From Saccharospirillaceae bacterium (lineage in GTDB: Bacteria; Pseudomonadota; Gammaproteobacteria; Pseudomonadales; Oceanobacteraceae), in the NCBI GenBank assembly GCA_021208685.1, contig JAJOJJ010000046.1:1-64000 (forward strand): a DNA stretch of 64,000 bases. Reading direction: 5' to 3'. Shown piece by piece: positions 56,873-64,000 of this stretch. Both the position numbers and the translations under genes were made by a program. Below the pieces are notes generated by a model that worked only from the letters and a program-made list of their open reading frames with translations, did not search any database and was not told where the DNA came from. Positions within the stretch are counted from its first letter, which is position 1. Every line of letters begins with the position of its first letter.

Positions 56873-57934
56873 GTGGATTTCCTGGCAGAGTACGGAGCTT
56901 TTTTGCTAAAGGCTGTCACCATTGTGGCAGCGATTCTGGTGGTTGTCGGAGGGGTTGTTTCTATCAGCATGCGTAATCACCGTTCAGATGATGGCGAGCT
57001 GGTTGTCAAAAAACTGAATGATGAACTGGATAATCACAAAGAGGATCTGGAGTACGCGCTTTACTCTAAAGAAGAGCTGAAAGCGCTGGAAAAAGACAAA
57101 AAGAAAGAAGAAAAAGCAAAAGATAAGGCAGAAAAAAAGCGTCTTAAAACGGGTGTTGAAAACACTGAAAAGCGTAAACGTGTGTATGTTCTTGATTTCG
57201 ATGGTGATATTCAGGCCAGTCAGGTTGAGCTGCTGCGTCAGGAGATAACCGCTGTGCTGACGTTGGCGACCGCCGAAGACGAAGTGGTTGTGCGTCTGGA
57301 AAGTGGCGGCGGCATGGTGCATTCCTATGGACTTGGAGCTTCCCAGCTGCAGCGCATCCGCGAGCGCGGTATACCGCTGACCGTTTGTGTCGACAGAGTG
57401 GCGGCCAGTGGTGGTTACATGATGGCGTGCCTCGCCAACCGTATTGTCGCTGCCCCGTTTGCGATTATCGGTTCCATTGGCGTCGTCGCTCAGTTGCCTA
57501 ACTTTCACCGCTTGCTGAAAAAGCACGATGTTGATTATGAATTATTCACCGCCGGTGAATACAAACGAACCGTCACCATGTTTGGCCACAATTCAGAGAA
57601 GGCTAAGGACAAATTCCAGTCGGATCTGGAGGATACTCATGAGCTGTTTAAGCGCCATGTTAAACAGAGCCGCCCGGAGGTTGATATCGAAGCCGTAGCA
57701 ACCGGCGACATCTGGTACGGTCAGCAGGCGTTGGATCATCATCTGATTGATGTCGTGGGTACCAGTGACGATTATCTGGTGAATGCCTGTGCTGACAGCG
57801 ATGTGTACAGCGTACGCTATGAGCACAAAAAATCGCTGCAGGAAAAACTGGGGCTGGCCGTTCAGAAAGGGGCGGAAGGTGCATTTACCCGTCTGCTGAC
57901 CCTTCTTACCAAGCAACAGCAGACCAAAGGCTGA
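56873..57934 (+). CDS. sohB: Inner-membrane peptidase SohB (signal peptide peptidase family S49)
   Basis: A serine protease facing the periplasm or membrane. The Ser-Lys dyad is Ser179 (VDRVAASGGYMMA) and Lys231 (GEYKRTVTMFG). One N-terminal helix spans residues 10-30. Between it and the protease lies a Lys/Glu-rich stretch (about 66-92) that may be a coiled coil. The 353 residues fit E. coli SohB (349). It starts with GTG after AAGGAA. acuI follows 23 bases later. Confidence 0.92.
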   Translation: MDFLAEYGAFLLKAVTIVAAILVVVGGVVSISMRNHRSDDGELVVKKLNDELDNHKEDLEYALYSKEELKALEKDKKKEEKAKDKAEKKRLKTGVENTEKRKRVYVLDFDGDIQASQVELLRQEITAVLTLATAEDEVVVRLESGGGMVHSYGLGASQLQRIRERGIPLTVCVDRVAASGGYMMACLANRIVAAPFAIIGSIGVVAQLPNFHRLLKKHDVDYELFTAGEYKRTVTMFGHNSEKAKDKFQSDLEDTHELFKRHVKQSRPEVDIEAVATGDIWYGQQALDHHLIDVVGTSDDYLVNACADSDVYSVRYEHKKSLQEKLGLAVQKGAEGAFTRLLTLLTKQQQTKG

Positions 57935-57957
57935 GTCGATAATAACAAGGAGTCGCC

Positions 57958-58950
57958 ATGACTTTTCTCGCTTACCGGATTGAAGAAACCGAGCAAGGCA
58001 TCAAAGCCGCCTGGCAGACGCAGACTGACGATGATTTGCCTGCCGGTGATGTGCTGATTGATGTCGCTTATTCCTCGGTTAATTACAAAGACGCATTGTC
58101 TGCCAGTGGTAATAAGGGGGTTACCCGTACTTACCCTCATACACCGGGGATTGATGTCGCTGGTACGGTATTGGTCAGTTATGATCCGCAATTTAAAACC
58201 GGTGATGAGGTGGTGGTCTTCGGTTACGACCTTGGCATGAACACCGCCGGCGGTTTTGGCCAGCACGTACGCGTCCCGTCCGGCTGGGTACTGCATAAAC
58301 CGCAGGCATTGAGCATGGAAGAGAGCATGGCCTGGGGAACGGCCGGTTTTACGGCCGCCCTCAGCCTGCAAAAACTGGAGCGTGCCGGTATTCGCCCGGA
58401 TGCGGGACCTGTCGTCGTGACCGGTGCAACCGGCGGTGTGGGCTCGGTGGCGGTCGCATTGTTGGCGAAACAAGGCTACGACGTAGTAGCACTGTCCGGT
58501 AAACCGGAGCAGGAAGACTTTCTGAAACGTCTGGGTGCAAGCCGTGTGATTGGTCGTGATGAGGTTCTGGCATTGAAGGGTAAAGCAATGGCCAGACCCC
58601 TATATCAGGCCGCCATTGATACCGTAGGTGGTGATCTGGTTTCTGCACTGATTCCGCAGATACAGCCCGAAGGCGCCGTGACGACCTGCGGCATGATTGC
58701 CGGTGTGAAGATTGAAGCCAGTGTTTTCCCCTTCATCTTGCGTGGTGTGAGCCTGCTGGGTGTGGATTCGGTTGAGATTCCGCTGGCCGACAAGCAAGCG
58801 ATACTGAATAAGGTCGCTGGCGTCTGGCGCCTGCCACAGCTTGAAAACATGACCACCGAGATTGGCCGTGCAGAATTACCGGCGGTACTGGCGGCAATTC
58901 TTGCCGGACAGGGCGTTGGCCGTTACCGGATAAATTTGAAACGTGACTGA
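57958..58950 (+). CDS. acuI: Acrylyl-CoA reductase family quinone oxidoreductase (AcuI/YhdH)
   Basis: A zinc-independent medium-chain dehydrogenase using NADPH; the AcuI branch reduces acrylyl-CoA, which protects against DMSP breakdown products and other toxic acrylates. VNYKDALSASGN, THTPGIDVAG written here as PHTPGIDVAGTV, GTAGFTAALSL, and TGATGGVGSVAVALLAKQGYDVVALSG (NADPH site) match YhdH/AcuI. The 330 residues fit. AAGGAG lies 6 bases before the ATG. The exact substrate is inferred from the family. Confidence 0.9.
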   Translation: MTFLAYRIEETEQGIKAAWQTQTDDDLPAGDVLIDVAYSSVNYKDALSASGNKGVTRTYPHTPGIDVAGTVLVSYDPQFKTGDEVVVFGYDLGMNTAGGFGQHVRVPSGWVLHKPQALSMEESMAWGTAGFTAALSLQKLERAGIRPDAGPVVVTGATGGVGSVAVALLAKQGYDVVALSGKPEQEDFLKRLGASRVIGRDEVLALKGKAMARPLYQAAIDTVGGDLVSALIPQIQPEGAVTTCGMIAGVKIEASVFPFILRGVSLLGVDSVEIPLADKQAILNKVAGVWRLPQLENMTTEIGRAELPAVLAAILAGQGVGRYRINLKRD

Positions 58951-58971
58951 AACACGAATTCGCTGCCAGAG

Positions 58972-58994
58972 GCCCCGCAGTGCGGGGCTTTTTT
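58972..58994 (+). terminator. Rho-independent terminator of sohB-acuI
   Basis: GCCCCGCA and TGCGGGGC pair around a single base (in practice a 3-base loop) and are followed by six T. Confidence 0.88.
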
Positions 58995-59006
58995 ATGTCT
59001 GGAACT

Positions 59007-59036
59007 TTGCAGGTGGACAATTTCTGTCAGTATGGC
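59007..59036 (+). promoter_or_regulatory. Putative yafY-type regulator promoter with internal palindrome
   Basis: TTGCAG (59007-59012), 18 bases, then TATGGC (59031-59036). The spacer contains GACA-N5-TGTC (59016-59028), a perfect inverted repeat, which would suit autorepression by the regulator that follows. Both elements are weak singly. Confidence 0.35.
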
Positions 59037-59058
59037 GTTTTTACTGGCCGGAGCTGTT

Positions 59059-59772
59059 ATGAGCCGTTCTCAACGTCTGCTGGATCTAATTCAGCTGCTG
59101 CGCAGCTATCGGTTTCCGGTGTCCGGAGCCGAGCTGGCGGAGCGCTTAGGTATCTCGTTACGCACTCTTTACCGCGATATTGCAACCTTGCAACAGCAGG
59201 GCGCTGGCATTGAAGGCGAAGCCGGAGTCGGCTACAGGCTTAAACCCGGATTTATGCTGCCGCCGCTGATGTTTTCTGAAGATGAACTTGAAGCGCTGGT
59301 GCTTGGAATGCGCTGGGTGGCCGGGCGTACCGATACACAGATGGCGGTGGCGGCGAGCAGTGCGCTGAGCCGGATTGCAGCCGTATTACCGCCCGATCTG
59401 CGCGATTCACTGGATGCTAATGCGCTGCTGGTTGGTCCTGCCACTGAGCGTATGAAAGACAGTGTCGATGTCGCCCCCCTGCGCCGGGCTATCCGCAGCG
59501 GACATAAAGTGAATATCGATTACCGTGATCAGAACGGCCAGCCATCGCAACGGCTGATCTGGCCTTTTGCACTGGGGTACTTTGATCGTGTCCGGGTGCT
59601 GGTCGCCTGGTGCGAGATGCGTCAGGATTTTCGTCATTTCCGGACCGACCGCATTCTGCGGCTGACGCCGCTGGAAGAGCGTTATCCGCGCAGGCGACAG
59701 CAGTTGCTGGCGGAATGGCGCAAGATTGTCGGCGTCAACGCGCAAACCATTCACATTGCTGACAAGAACTGA
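59059..59772 (+). CDS. YafY-family transcriptional regulator (HTH plus WYL domain)
   Basis: A 237-residue cytoplasmic regulator. The N-terminal winged helix has RSQRLLDLIQLLRSYRFPVSGAELAERLGISLRTLYRDIATLQQQG. The C-terminal WYL region runs from about residue 140 (SGHKVNIDYRDQNGQPSQRLIWPFALGYFDRVRVLVAW) to HFRTDRILRLTPLEERYPRRR. The start is ATG 59059 with GGAG upstream, not the ATG nine codons earlier. A VOC protein gene follows on the same strand after 72 bases, a frequent pairing in which the regulator controls the VOC gene. The ligand is unknown. Confidence 0.88.
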   Translation: MSRSQRLLDLIQLLRSYRFPVSGAELAERLGISLRTLYRDIATLQQQGAGIEGEAGVGYRLKPGFMLPPLMFSEDELEALVLGMRWVAGRTDTQMAVAASSALSRIAAVLPPDLRDSLDANALLVGPATERMKDSVDVAPLRRAIRSGHKVNIDYRDQNGQPSQRLIWPFALGYFDRVRVLVAWCEMRQDFRHFRTDRILRLTPLEERYPRRRQQLLAEWRKIVGVNAQTIHIADKN

Positions 59773-59844
59773 CAGCCGCGGACGATATTCTGTGCGGCCT
59801 GGAGCAATGCTCCGGATTACTCAACGCCCGCACAGGAACATGTC

Positions 59845-60225
59845 ATGTTAAGTCCAAATCTTGTCATTCTTTACGTTAACGATGCCCGTCGCAGTGCCGG
59901 CTTTTATGCCAGATTGCTGGATTGGGAAGCGGTGGAGGCAACGGCGGATTTTGCTTTGTTTGCACCAACGCCGGCATTTCGTCTGGGGGTCTGGTCGCGC
60001 CATGAAGTACAGCCGAAAGTCAGTGGTACGCCTTTCTCCGGGGGCGGCGAAATAGCCATTCCGGTGGCTGATGCTGCTCAGGTCGACAGACTGTATGCCG
60101 ATTGGTCAGCACAGCAGGTTGCGGTGGCACAGCCTCCGGTAATGATGGATTTCGGCTACACCTTCACGGTGCTCGATCCGGATGGTCACCGACTGCGCAT
60201 TTATGCACCGTCGGGCACCGACTGA
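59845..60225 (+). CDS. VOC (glyoxalase/bleomycin-resistance) family protein
   Basis: A 126-residue protein with the paired beta-alpha-beta-beta-beta fold of the vicinal oxygen chelate family. The start LVILYVNDARRSAGFYARLLDWEAVE and the end GYTFTVLDPDGHRLRIYAPSG are typical. AGGAAC precedes the ATG. It lies downstream of the YafY-type regulator. Such proteins may detoxify aldehydes or bind small drugs, and no substrate can be assigned. Confidence 0.85.
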   Translation: MLSPNLVILYVNDARRSAGFYARLLDWEAVEATADFALFAPTPAFRLGVWSRHEVQPKVSGTPFSGGGEIAIPVADAAQVDRLYADWSAQQVAVAQPPVMMDFGYTFTVLDPDGHRLRIYAPSGTD

Positions 60226-60309
60226 TTAGCGGAGGATGCGTCGTGCCTCCGGCGCAGAATCTGACATTGTCGGTGCTGCGGGGAGGCGGAAGGGGCCGTC
60301 GCCGACTGT

Positions 60310-60798
60310 TTAGCGGCGACGGAACAGTGGACGCTGATCGTGAACGTCGTTCTGGTAACAGACGGTAAAGGTATTGAACGCCGCCAGCGCGTCGTTCAGA
60401 TCCTGATCGTCACGCAGCGCGAAACTGCTGAAACCGCAGCGGTTCATAAAGAACAACTGGTCGATCAGTACGTCTCCGACGGAACGGAGTTCGCCTTTGA
60501 AGCCATGACGTTCACGCAGCAGGCGTGCGGTGCTGTAACCGCGTCCGTCACTGAATTTCGGAAAGTGGATGGCAATCAGAACAAAGTGTCGGCATTCGTC
60601 ACCCATCAGATCGGCGGTTTCGTCGCTGTTCAGCAGCAGGCCAATCTTTCCTGCCTGCGCCAGCGGCAGCAGCGCAGCAGCGTTTTCCTGCCAGCGCTTA
60701 AGGCTGATGATGCCGTAATCCGCGATGATGGCGTCGTCTTCGATCAGGTGCCATTCGTCGTTAGTGACGAGCTGGCCTTGTTTAATGAGCTGGGCCAT
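60310..60798 (-). CDS. DUF934 family protein
   Basis: A 162-residue protein, the usual partner of cysI in Pseudomonas-type genomes. The conserved core includes IGLLLNSDETADL, HFPKFSDGRGYSTARLLRERHGFKGELRSVGDVLIDQLFFMNRCGFSSFALR. ATG 60798 has a perfect AGGAGG six bases upstream and overlaps the cysI end by 17 bases, so it is translated with it. The open frame upstream is only antisense-like reading of cysI. Its role in sulfite reduction is not established. Confidence 0.9.
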   Translation of the reverse strand: MAQLIKQGQLVTNDEWHLIEDDAIIADYGIISLKRWQENAAALLPLAQAGKIGLLLNSDETADLMGDECRHFVLIAIHFPKFSDGRGYSTARLLRERHGFKGELRSVGDVLIDQLFFMNRCGFSSFALRDDQDLNDALAAFNTFTVCYQNDVHDQRPLFRRR

Positions 60799-62443
60799 AG
60801 ATCGCCTCCTTGAATGGGTCATGACCGATACGGCGGTAGGTTTCGAGGAAGGTTTCACCTTCGTTACGTTTGGCGACGTAGAAGTCGAGGATCTTGGCGA
60901 TGATGTCTGGCATCTGATCGCGGGCGAAGGATGGCCCAAGAATCTTGCCCAGAGAGGTATCTTCGCCAGCATTGCCGCCAAGAGAGATCTGGTAGAACTC
61001 TTCACCTTTTTTATCGACACCCAGCACGCCGATATTACCGACGTGGTGATGACCGCAGGCGTTCATACAGCCGGAAATGTTCAGGTCGATTTCACCCAGA
61101 TCGTGCAGGTAGTCGAGGTCATCAAAGCGCAGCTGAATGGCCTCGGCGACCGGAATGGATTTGGCATTGGCCAATGCACAGAAATCGCCGCCCGGGCAGC
61201 AGATCATGTCGGTCAGCAGGCCCAGAGTCGGCGTGGCCAGTCCCAGCGCTTTGGCTTCCTGCCACAGGGCAAACAGTTCGCTCTGTTCGACATCGGCCAG
61301 CACCAGATTCTGCTGGTGCGTTGAGCGGATCTCACCAAAGCTGTATTTGTCGGCCAGCATGGCGATCTGATCCATCTGCTCTGCCGTCACATCACCCGGA
61401 GGTGTGCCTTTCTGTTTCAGCGTCAGCGTAACAATGGCGTAACCGGCTTGCTTGTGGGCGCGCACGTTGCGCTGCAACCAGCGGGCAAAGGCGGCGTTTT
61501 CAGCGCGGGCTGACGTCAGCCCGGCAGGCTCATCGCTCAGCGTTTTATAGGCCGGGTCAGTGAAGTGTTTTTTCACGCGTTCCAGTTCGGCAGCGGTCAG
61601 TTTGCTGTCACCGTTTTTAATGCGTTCCCATTCGGCTTCAACCAGCTCGGCCATGCGCTCAACTCCCAGCGCCTTCACCAGGATCTTGATGCGTGCTTTG
61701 TACTTGTTGTCACGACGACCAAACTGGTTGTAAACACGGATGATGGCATCCAGGTAGGTGAGCAGGTCTTCTTCCGGCAGGAAGCTGCGGATCTCTTCGC
61801 CGATAATAGGCGTACGGCCCAGACCACCGCCGACCAGAATGCGGTAACCGATCTGGCCTTGCGCATTGCGGATAATGTTGACGCCAATGTCGTGTACCTG
61901 GATGGCAGCGCGGTCGGCACCGGGAACGGCATTTACGGCAATTTTGAACTTACGCGGCAGGAAAGCGAATTCCGGGTGGAAGGTTGACCACTGACGGATG
62001 ATTTCGCAGTACGGGCGCGGGTCCACGGTTTCTTCCGCAATAACTCCGGCGTATTCGTCGGTGGTGGTGTTACGGATACAGTTGCCACTGGTTTGTACGG
62101 CATGCATCTGCACGTCGGCCAGATCGGCCAGAATCTGCGGGCACTGCTCCAGTTTCGGCCAGTTGAACTGAACATTCTGGCGTGTGGAGAAGTGGGCATA
62201 GCCTTTGTCGTATTCGCGTGCAATGCGTGCCAGAGCGCGCATCTGAGCAGAATTCATCTGACCGTAAGGCACAGCAACACGCAGCATGGGTGCATAACGC
62301 TGCACGTAAATGCCGTTCTGCAGGCGCAGTGGCAGGAACTCGTCATCGGCGATTTTGCCGGCGAGATAGCGCTCCATTTGCCCCTTGAACTGGGCAACGC
62401 GCTCATTCAGCAGTTGCTGATCGTACTCATCGTATACGTACAT
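60782..62443 (-). CDS. cysI: Nitrite/sulfite reductase, hemoprotein (siroheme and 4Fe-4S)
   Basis: Six-electron reduction of sulfite to sulfide for cysteine synthesis. The cluster/siroheme cysteines are in ICCPGGDFCALA and NISGCMNACGHHHVG. The N-terminal substrate region includes FSTRQNVQFNWPKL and QTSGNCIRNTTTDEYAG. The 553 residues fit the Pseudomonas-type CysI. No flavoprotein CysJ gene is adjacent. The AT-rich 170 bases upstream could hold a CysB-type control site, but I cannot point to one. Confidence 0.93.
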   Translation of the reverse strand: MYVYDEYDQQLLNERVAQFKGQMERYLAGKIADDEFLPLRLQNGIYVQRYAPMLRVAVPYGQMNSAQMRALARIAREYDKGYAHFSTRQNVQFNWPKLEQCPQILADLADVQMHAVQTSGNCIRNTTTDEYAGVIAEETVDPRPYCEIIRQWSTFHPEFAFLPRKFKIAVNAVPGADRAAIQVHDIGVNIIRNAQGQIGYRILVGGGLGRTPIIGEEIRSFLPEEDLLTYLDAIIRVYNQFGRRDNKYKARIKILVKALGVERMAELVEAEWERIKNGDSKLTAAELERVKKHFTDPAYKTLSDEPAGLTSARAENAAFARWLQRNVRAHKQAGYAIVTLTLKQKGTPPGDVTAEQMDQIAMLADKYSFGEIRSTHQQNLVLADVEQSELFALWQEAKALGLATPTLGLLTDMICCPGGDFCALANAKSIPVAEAIQLRFDDLDYLHDLGEIDLNISGCMNACGHHHVGNIGVLGVDKKGEEFYQISLGGNAGEDTSLGKILGPSFARDQMPDIIAKILDFYVAKRNEGETFLETYRRIGHDPFKEAIYGPAH

Positions 62444-62610
62444 AAAAAACCGGTTGCTAACCTGTGGTTATTAGAAAAGTCGTTATGGCGGCGAACGATA
62501 GCAGAGCTTGTATATTCTTAAAATTAATATTTATCTATATACAAATAACTGTTCGGTCTATATCTGGCCGAGCAATTGATTGACACTGCCACCCTGTTTT
62601 CAACGCCGGA

Positions 62611-63402
62611 TTAATGGTTAAAAGCACCACCGCGCGAGGTCTTCAGTGCTTGTTGTAATGGCAGCGGAACATCACTGAATACACCATCAACGCCGGCTTG
62701 CAACAAGCGCTGTGCGGTTTCGGCATCGTTTACGGTAAACACCAGCATATGGTAGCCGGCATCGCGGATGGCACGGACCTGAGCCGCATCAAAAAACTCT
62801 TTAGCGAAATGCAGTCCGGCGCAATCCGCTTCTTCCAGGCGATGTTGCCAGTCGGCCGGAATGGCTTCGACATTTAAAGCGCGGGTAATGTGCGGCATAT
62901 GTCGGCGGGCAGACTGCAGAGCATGAACGCTGAAACTGCTCAGCAGCAACGGTTGTTCAAAATGAACCTGTTGCAGCGCCTGATGAATGGCCCACACGGT
63001 TTCCGGCTCGCGCCCGATGGTCGGTTTGATTTCCAGGTTCAGAGCCAGCTCCAGCGCGTTGGCCAGGGCCAGCAGTTCTGACAGGGTCAGAATCCGTTCG
63101 CCACGGAACTGATCACTGAACCAGTGGCCAACATCGAGCTGCTTCAGCTCGGCCAGACGCTTCTGGATCACCAGTCCGTCGCCATCGGAGCAGCGCTTAA
63201 GATCCGCGTCATGGTGAATAACGGCAATGCCATCTGCGGATATGGTGACATCAACCTCCGCCCAGCGTGCCCCCTGACGGGCCGCCAGTTCAATGGCCGC
63301 GCGGGTGTTTTCTGGCGCATGGCCGCTGGCGCCACGGTGGGCGATCACCGGACTCATGTCTTCGTAAGCATCCGGGCTTGAAAATGGGATCATGGTTGGC
63401 AT
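62611..63402 (-). CDS. Glycerophosphodiester phosphodiesterase
   Basis: Hydrolyses glycerophosphodiesters to glycerol-3-phosphate and an alcohol. VIAHRGASGHAPENTRAAI, WAEVDVTISADGIAVIHHDADLKRCSDG, LNLEIKPT and the C-terminal VFTVNDAETAQRLLQAGVDGVFSDVP cover all family motifs, including the catalytic His pair. No signal peptide is seen, so it is probably cytoplasmic (UgpQ-like). Possible starts are ATG 63402 and ATG 63357 (MSPVIAHRG); I use the first, giving 263 residues. The far-upstream frame overlaps the next gene. The gap to the MATE gene is 41 bases. Confidence 0.9.
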   Translation of the reverse strand: MPTMIPFSSPDAYEDMSPVIAHRGASGHAPENTRAAIELAARQGARWAEVDVTISADGIAVIHHDADLKRCSDGDGLVIQKRLAELKQLDVGHWFSDQFRGERILTLSELLALANALELALNLEIKPTIGREPETVWAIHQALQQVHFEQPLLLSSFSVHALQSARRHMPHITRALNVEAIPADWQHRLEEADCAGLHFAKEFFDAAQVRAIRDAGYHMLVFTVNDAETAQRLLQAGVDGVFSDVPLPLQQALKTSRGGAFNH

Positions 63403-63443
63403 GGCAGGACTCGGTGTGATTGATCTGAAACGGGTGGTGGTCT

Positions 63444-64000
63444 TTAAACAGAGATATGAGCCCAGCGGCGTGCACGCCAGATCAGGGCATAAATCAGCGA
63501 CAACGTAATACGTTGCAGGCCCTGAAGCAACCAGATTCCCAATAAGCCAAAACCGGCCACCGGCCCGACCAGAAACGCCAGCGGCAGCAGCACGCCCCAT
63601 TGCATGGTCAGACTGATGCGCATCACCTGTTTGCTGGCACCGGCACCCAGCAAAGCCTGAGTCAGTACCATGGCGGTGACTTCAAAAACGATGTTCAGGC
63701 CGGTGATGCGCAACGGCCAGCTGCCCAGTTCAATCAGATGCTGATCGGGTGTGAACAGGCACAGAATCGCCTGTGGGAATACCCACAGCGGTAAGCCCAG
63801 AACCGCCATCATCAGCATGGCGACGCGCACCACCTCCCAGCCCCAGCGGTAGGCATCATCCGTGTCACCGCGTCCCAGTGCATGACCAACGAGACTGGTG
63901 GAGGCAATGCCCAGCCCGACGGCTGGCAGAATTAACAATAATGCGAGACTGATCAGAATATGACCGATGGCCTGTTCCTGAGTACCCACCTGACCGATGA
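63444..64000 (-). CDS. MATE-family efflux transporter, 3' half (5' end outside window)
   Basis: The C-terminal part of a 12-helix MATE or DinF-type exporter. Visible are VGTQEQAIGHILISLALLLILPAVGLGIASTSLVGHALGRGD, LMMAVLGLPLWVFPQAILCLFT and ALLGAGASKQVMRISLTMQWGVLLPLAF. These are the second-half helices. The frame remains open to the window edge, so this is a partial gene. It is likely cotranscribed with the phosphodiesterase gene. The substrate (drugs, cations or other) is unknown. Confidence 0.85.
   Translation of the reverse strand, partial: IGQVGTQEQAIGHILISLALLLILPAVGLGIASTSLVGHALGRGDTDDAYRWGWEVVRVAMLMMAVLGLPLWVFPQAILCLFTPDQHLIELGSWPLRITGLNIVFEVTAMVLTQALLGAGASKQVMRISLTMQWGVLLPLAFLVGPVAGFGLLGIWLLQGLQRITLSLIYALIWRARRWAHISV

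Overview
The window is 64 kb of chromosome from a gammaproteobacterium, most likely in the Pseudomonas/Oceanospirillales neighbourhood (a marine Oceanospirillaceae- or Thalassolituus-like organism is my inference, not a measurement). The clues are full-length gammaproteobacterial versions of GlnS, CysS, Lon, ClpX, MsbA, LpxK and KdsB, a FimL homologue next to nhaB, and a gene order from lpxH to cysI that matches my memory of the Pseudomonas aeruginosa PAO1 map closely (ppiB-lpxH / glnS-cysS-folD / tRNAs / tig-clpP-clpX-lon-hupB-ppiD-fabI / SBP-mltD / methyltransferase-rnhA-dnaQ / nhaB-fimL / sohB-acuI / DUF934-cysI). I see no prophage, insertion sequence, CRISPR array or integron. It is core chromosome with a few lineage-specific inserts.

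Layout. 1-6 kb: the 3' part of a zinc-binding (CZB) chemoreceptor with two apparent frameshifts, gltX, a tRNA-Ala/tRNA-Glu pair behind a near-consensus promoter, then a sugar-nucleotide operon kdsC-epimerase-kdsB. 6-16 kb: a DUF3429 membrane protein, a minus-strand series purB / roxA / GNAT protein, a DedA-type membrane protein, a tandem pterin-synthase-like protein, a 976-residue lipoprotein of unknown function, and a Gate-domain transporter with a Fur-like box upstream. 16-23 kb: malate synthase G, an RhlA-like alpha/beta hydrolase fused to a PilZ-like domain, an exported protein, and a lolC-type permease with lolD but no second permease beside it. 23-31.5 kb: an envelope cluster, comEC (broken by a single-base frameshift) - exbB - exbD - msbA - lpxK - ycaR - LMW phosphatase - murB, with kdsB absent from its usual place. 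31.5-46.8 kb: translation, folding and proteolysis genes with four tRNAs (Pro, Arg, His, Asp). 46.8-64 kb: an orphan peptide-type binding protein, mltD, methyltransferase-rnhA-dnaQ, nhaB, fimL, sohB, acuI, a YafY-type regulator with a VOC protein, cysI with its DUF934 partner, a glycerophosphodiester phosphodiesterase and the 3' half of a MATE transporter.

How the genes work together. Two blocks build the outer membrane: the Kdo/uronic-acid operon near 3-5.5 kb, and the lipid A, lipoprotein and peptidoglycan genes at 21-32 kb (lolC/D, msbA, lpxK, murB, lpxH, with mltD later). The tig-clpP-clpX-lon-hupB-ppiD stretch is protein quality control, and a heat-shock-like promoter sits before lon. 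The regulatory themes I can see are GC-rich discriminators after several TATAAT boxes, a Fur-like box, and a palindrome inside the putative yafY promoter.

Limits. Everything was read by eye with no homology search. Family names for well-known housekeeping genes are secure. Promoter and operator calls, the PilZ and tandem-pterin readings, and statements about missing genes are inferences. Both frameshifted genes may be assembly errors. I found no clearly new defence, mobile or signalling system. The best candidates for novelty are the hydrolase-PilZ fusion, the tandem pterin-synthase-like protein, the large lipoprotein and the Fur-box/Gate-domain transporter.
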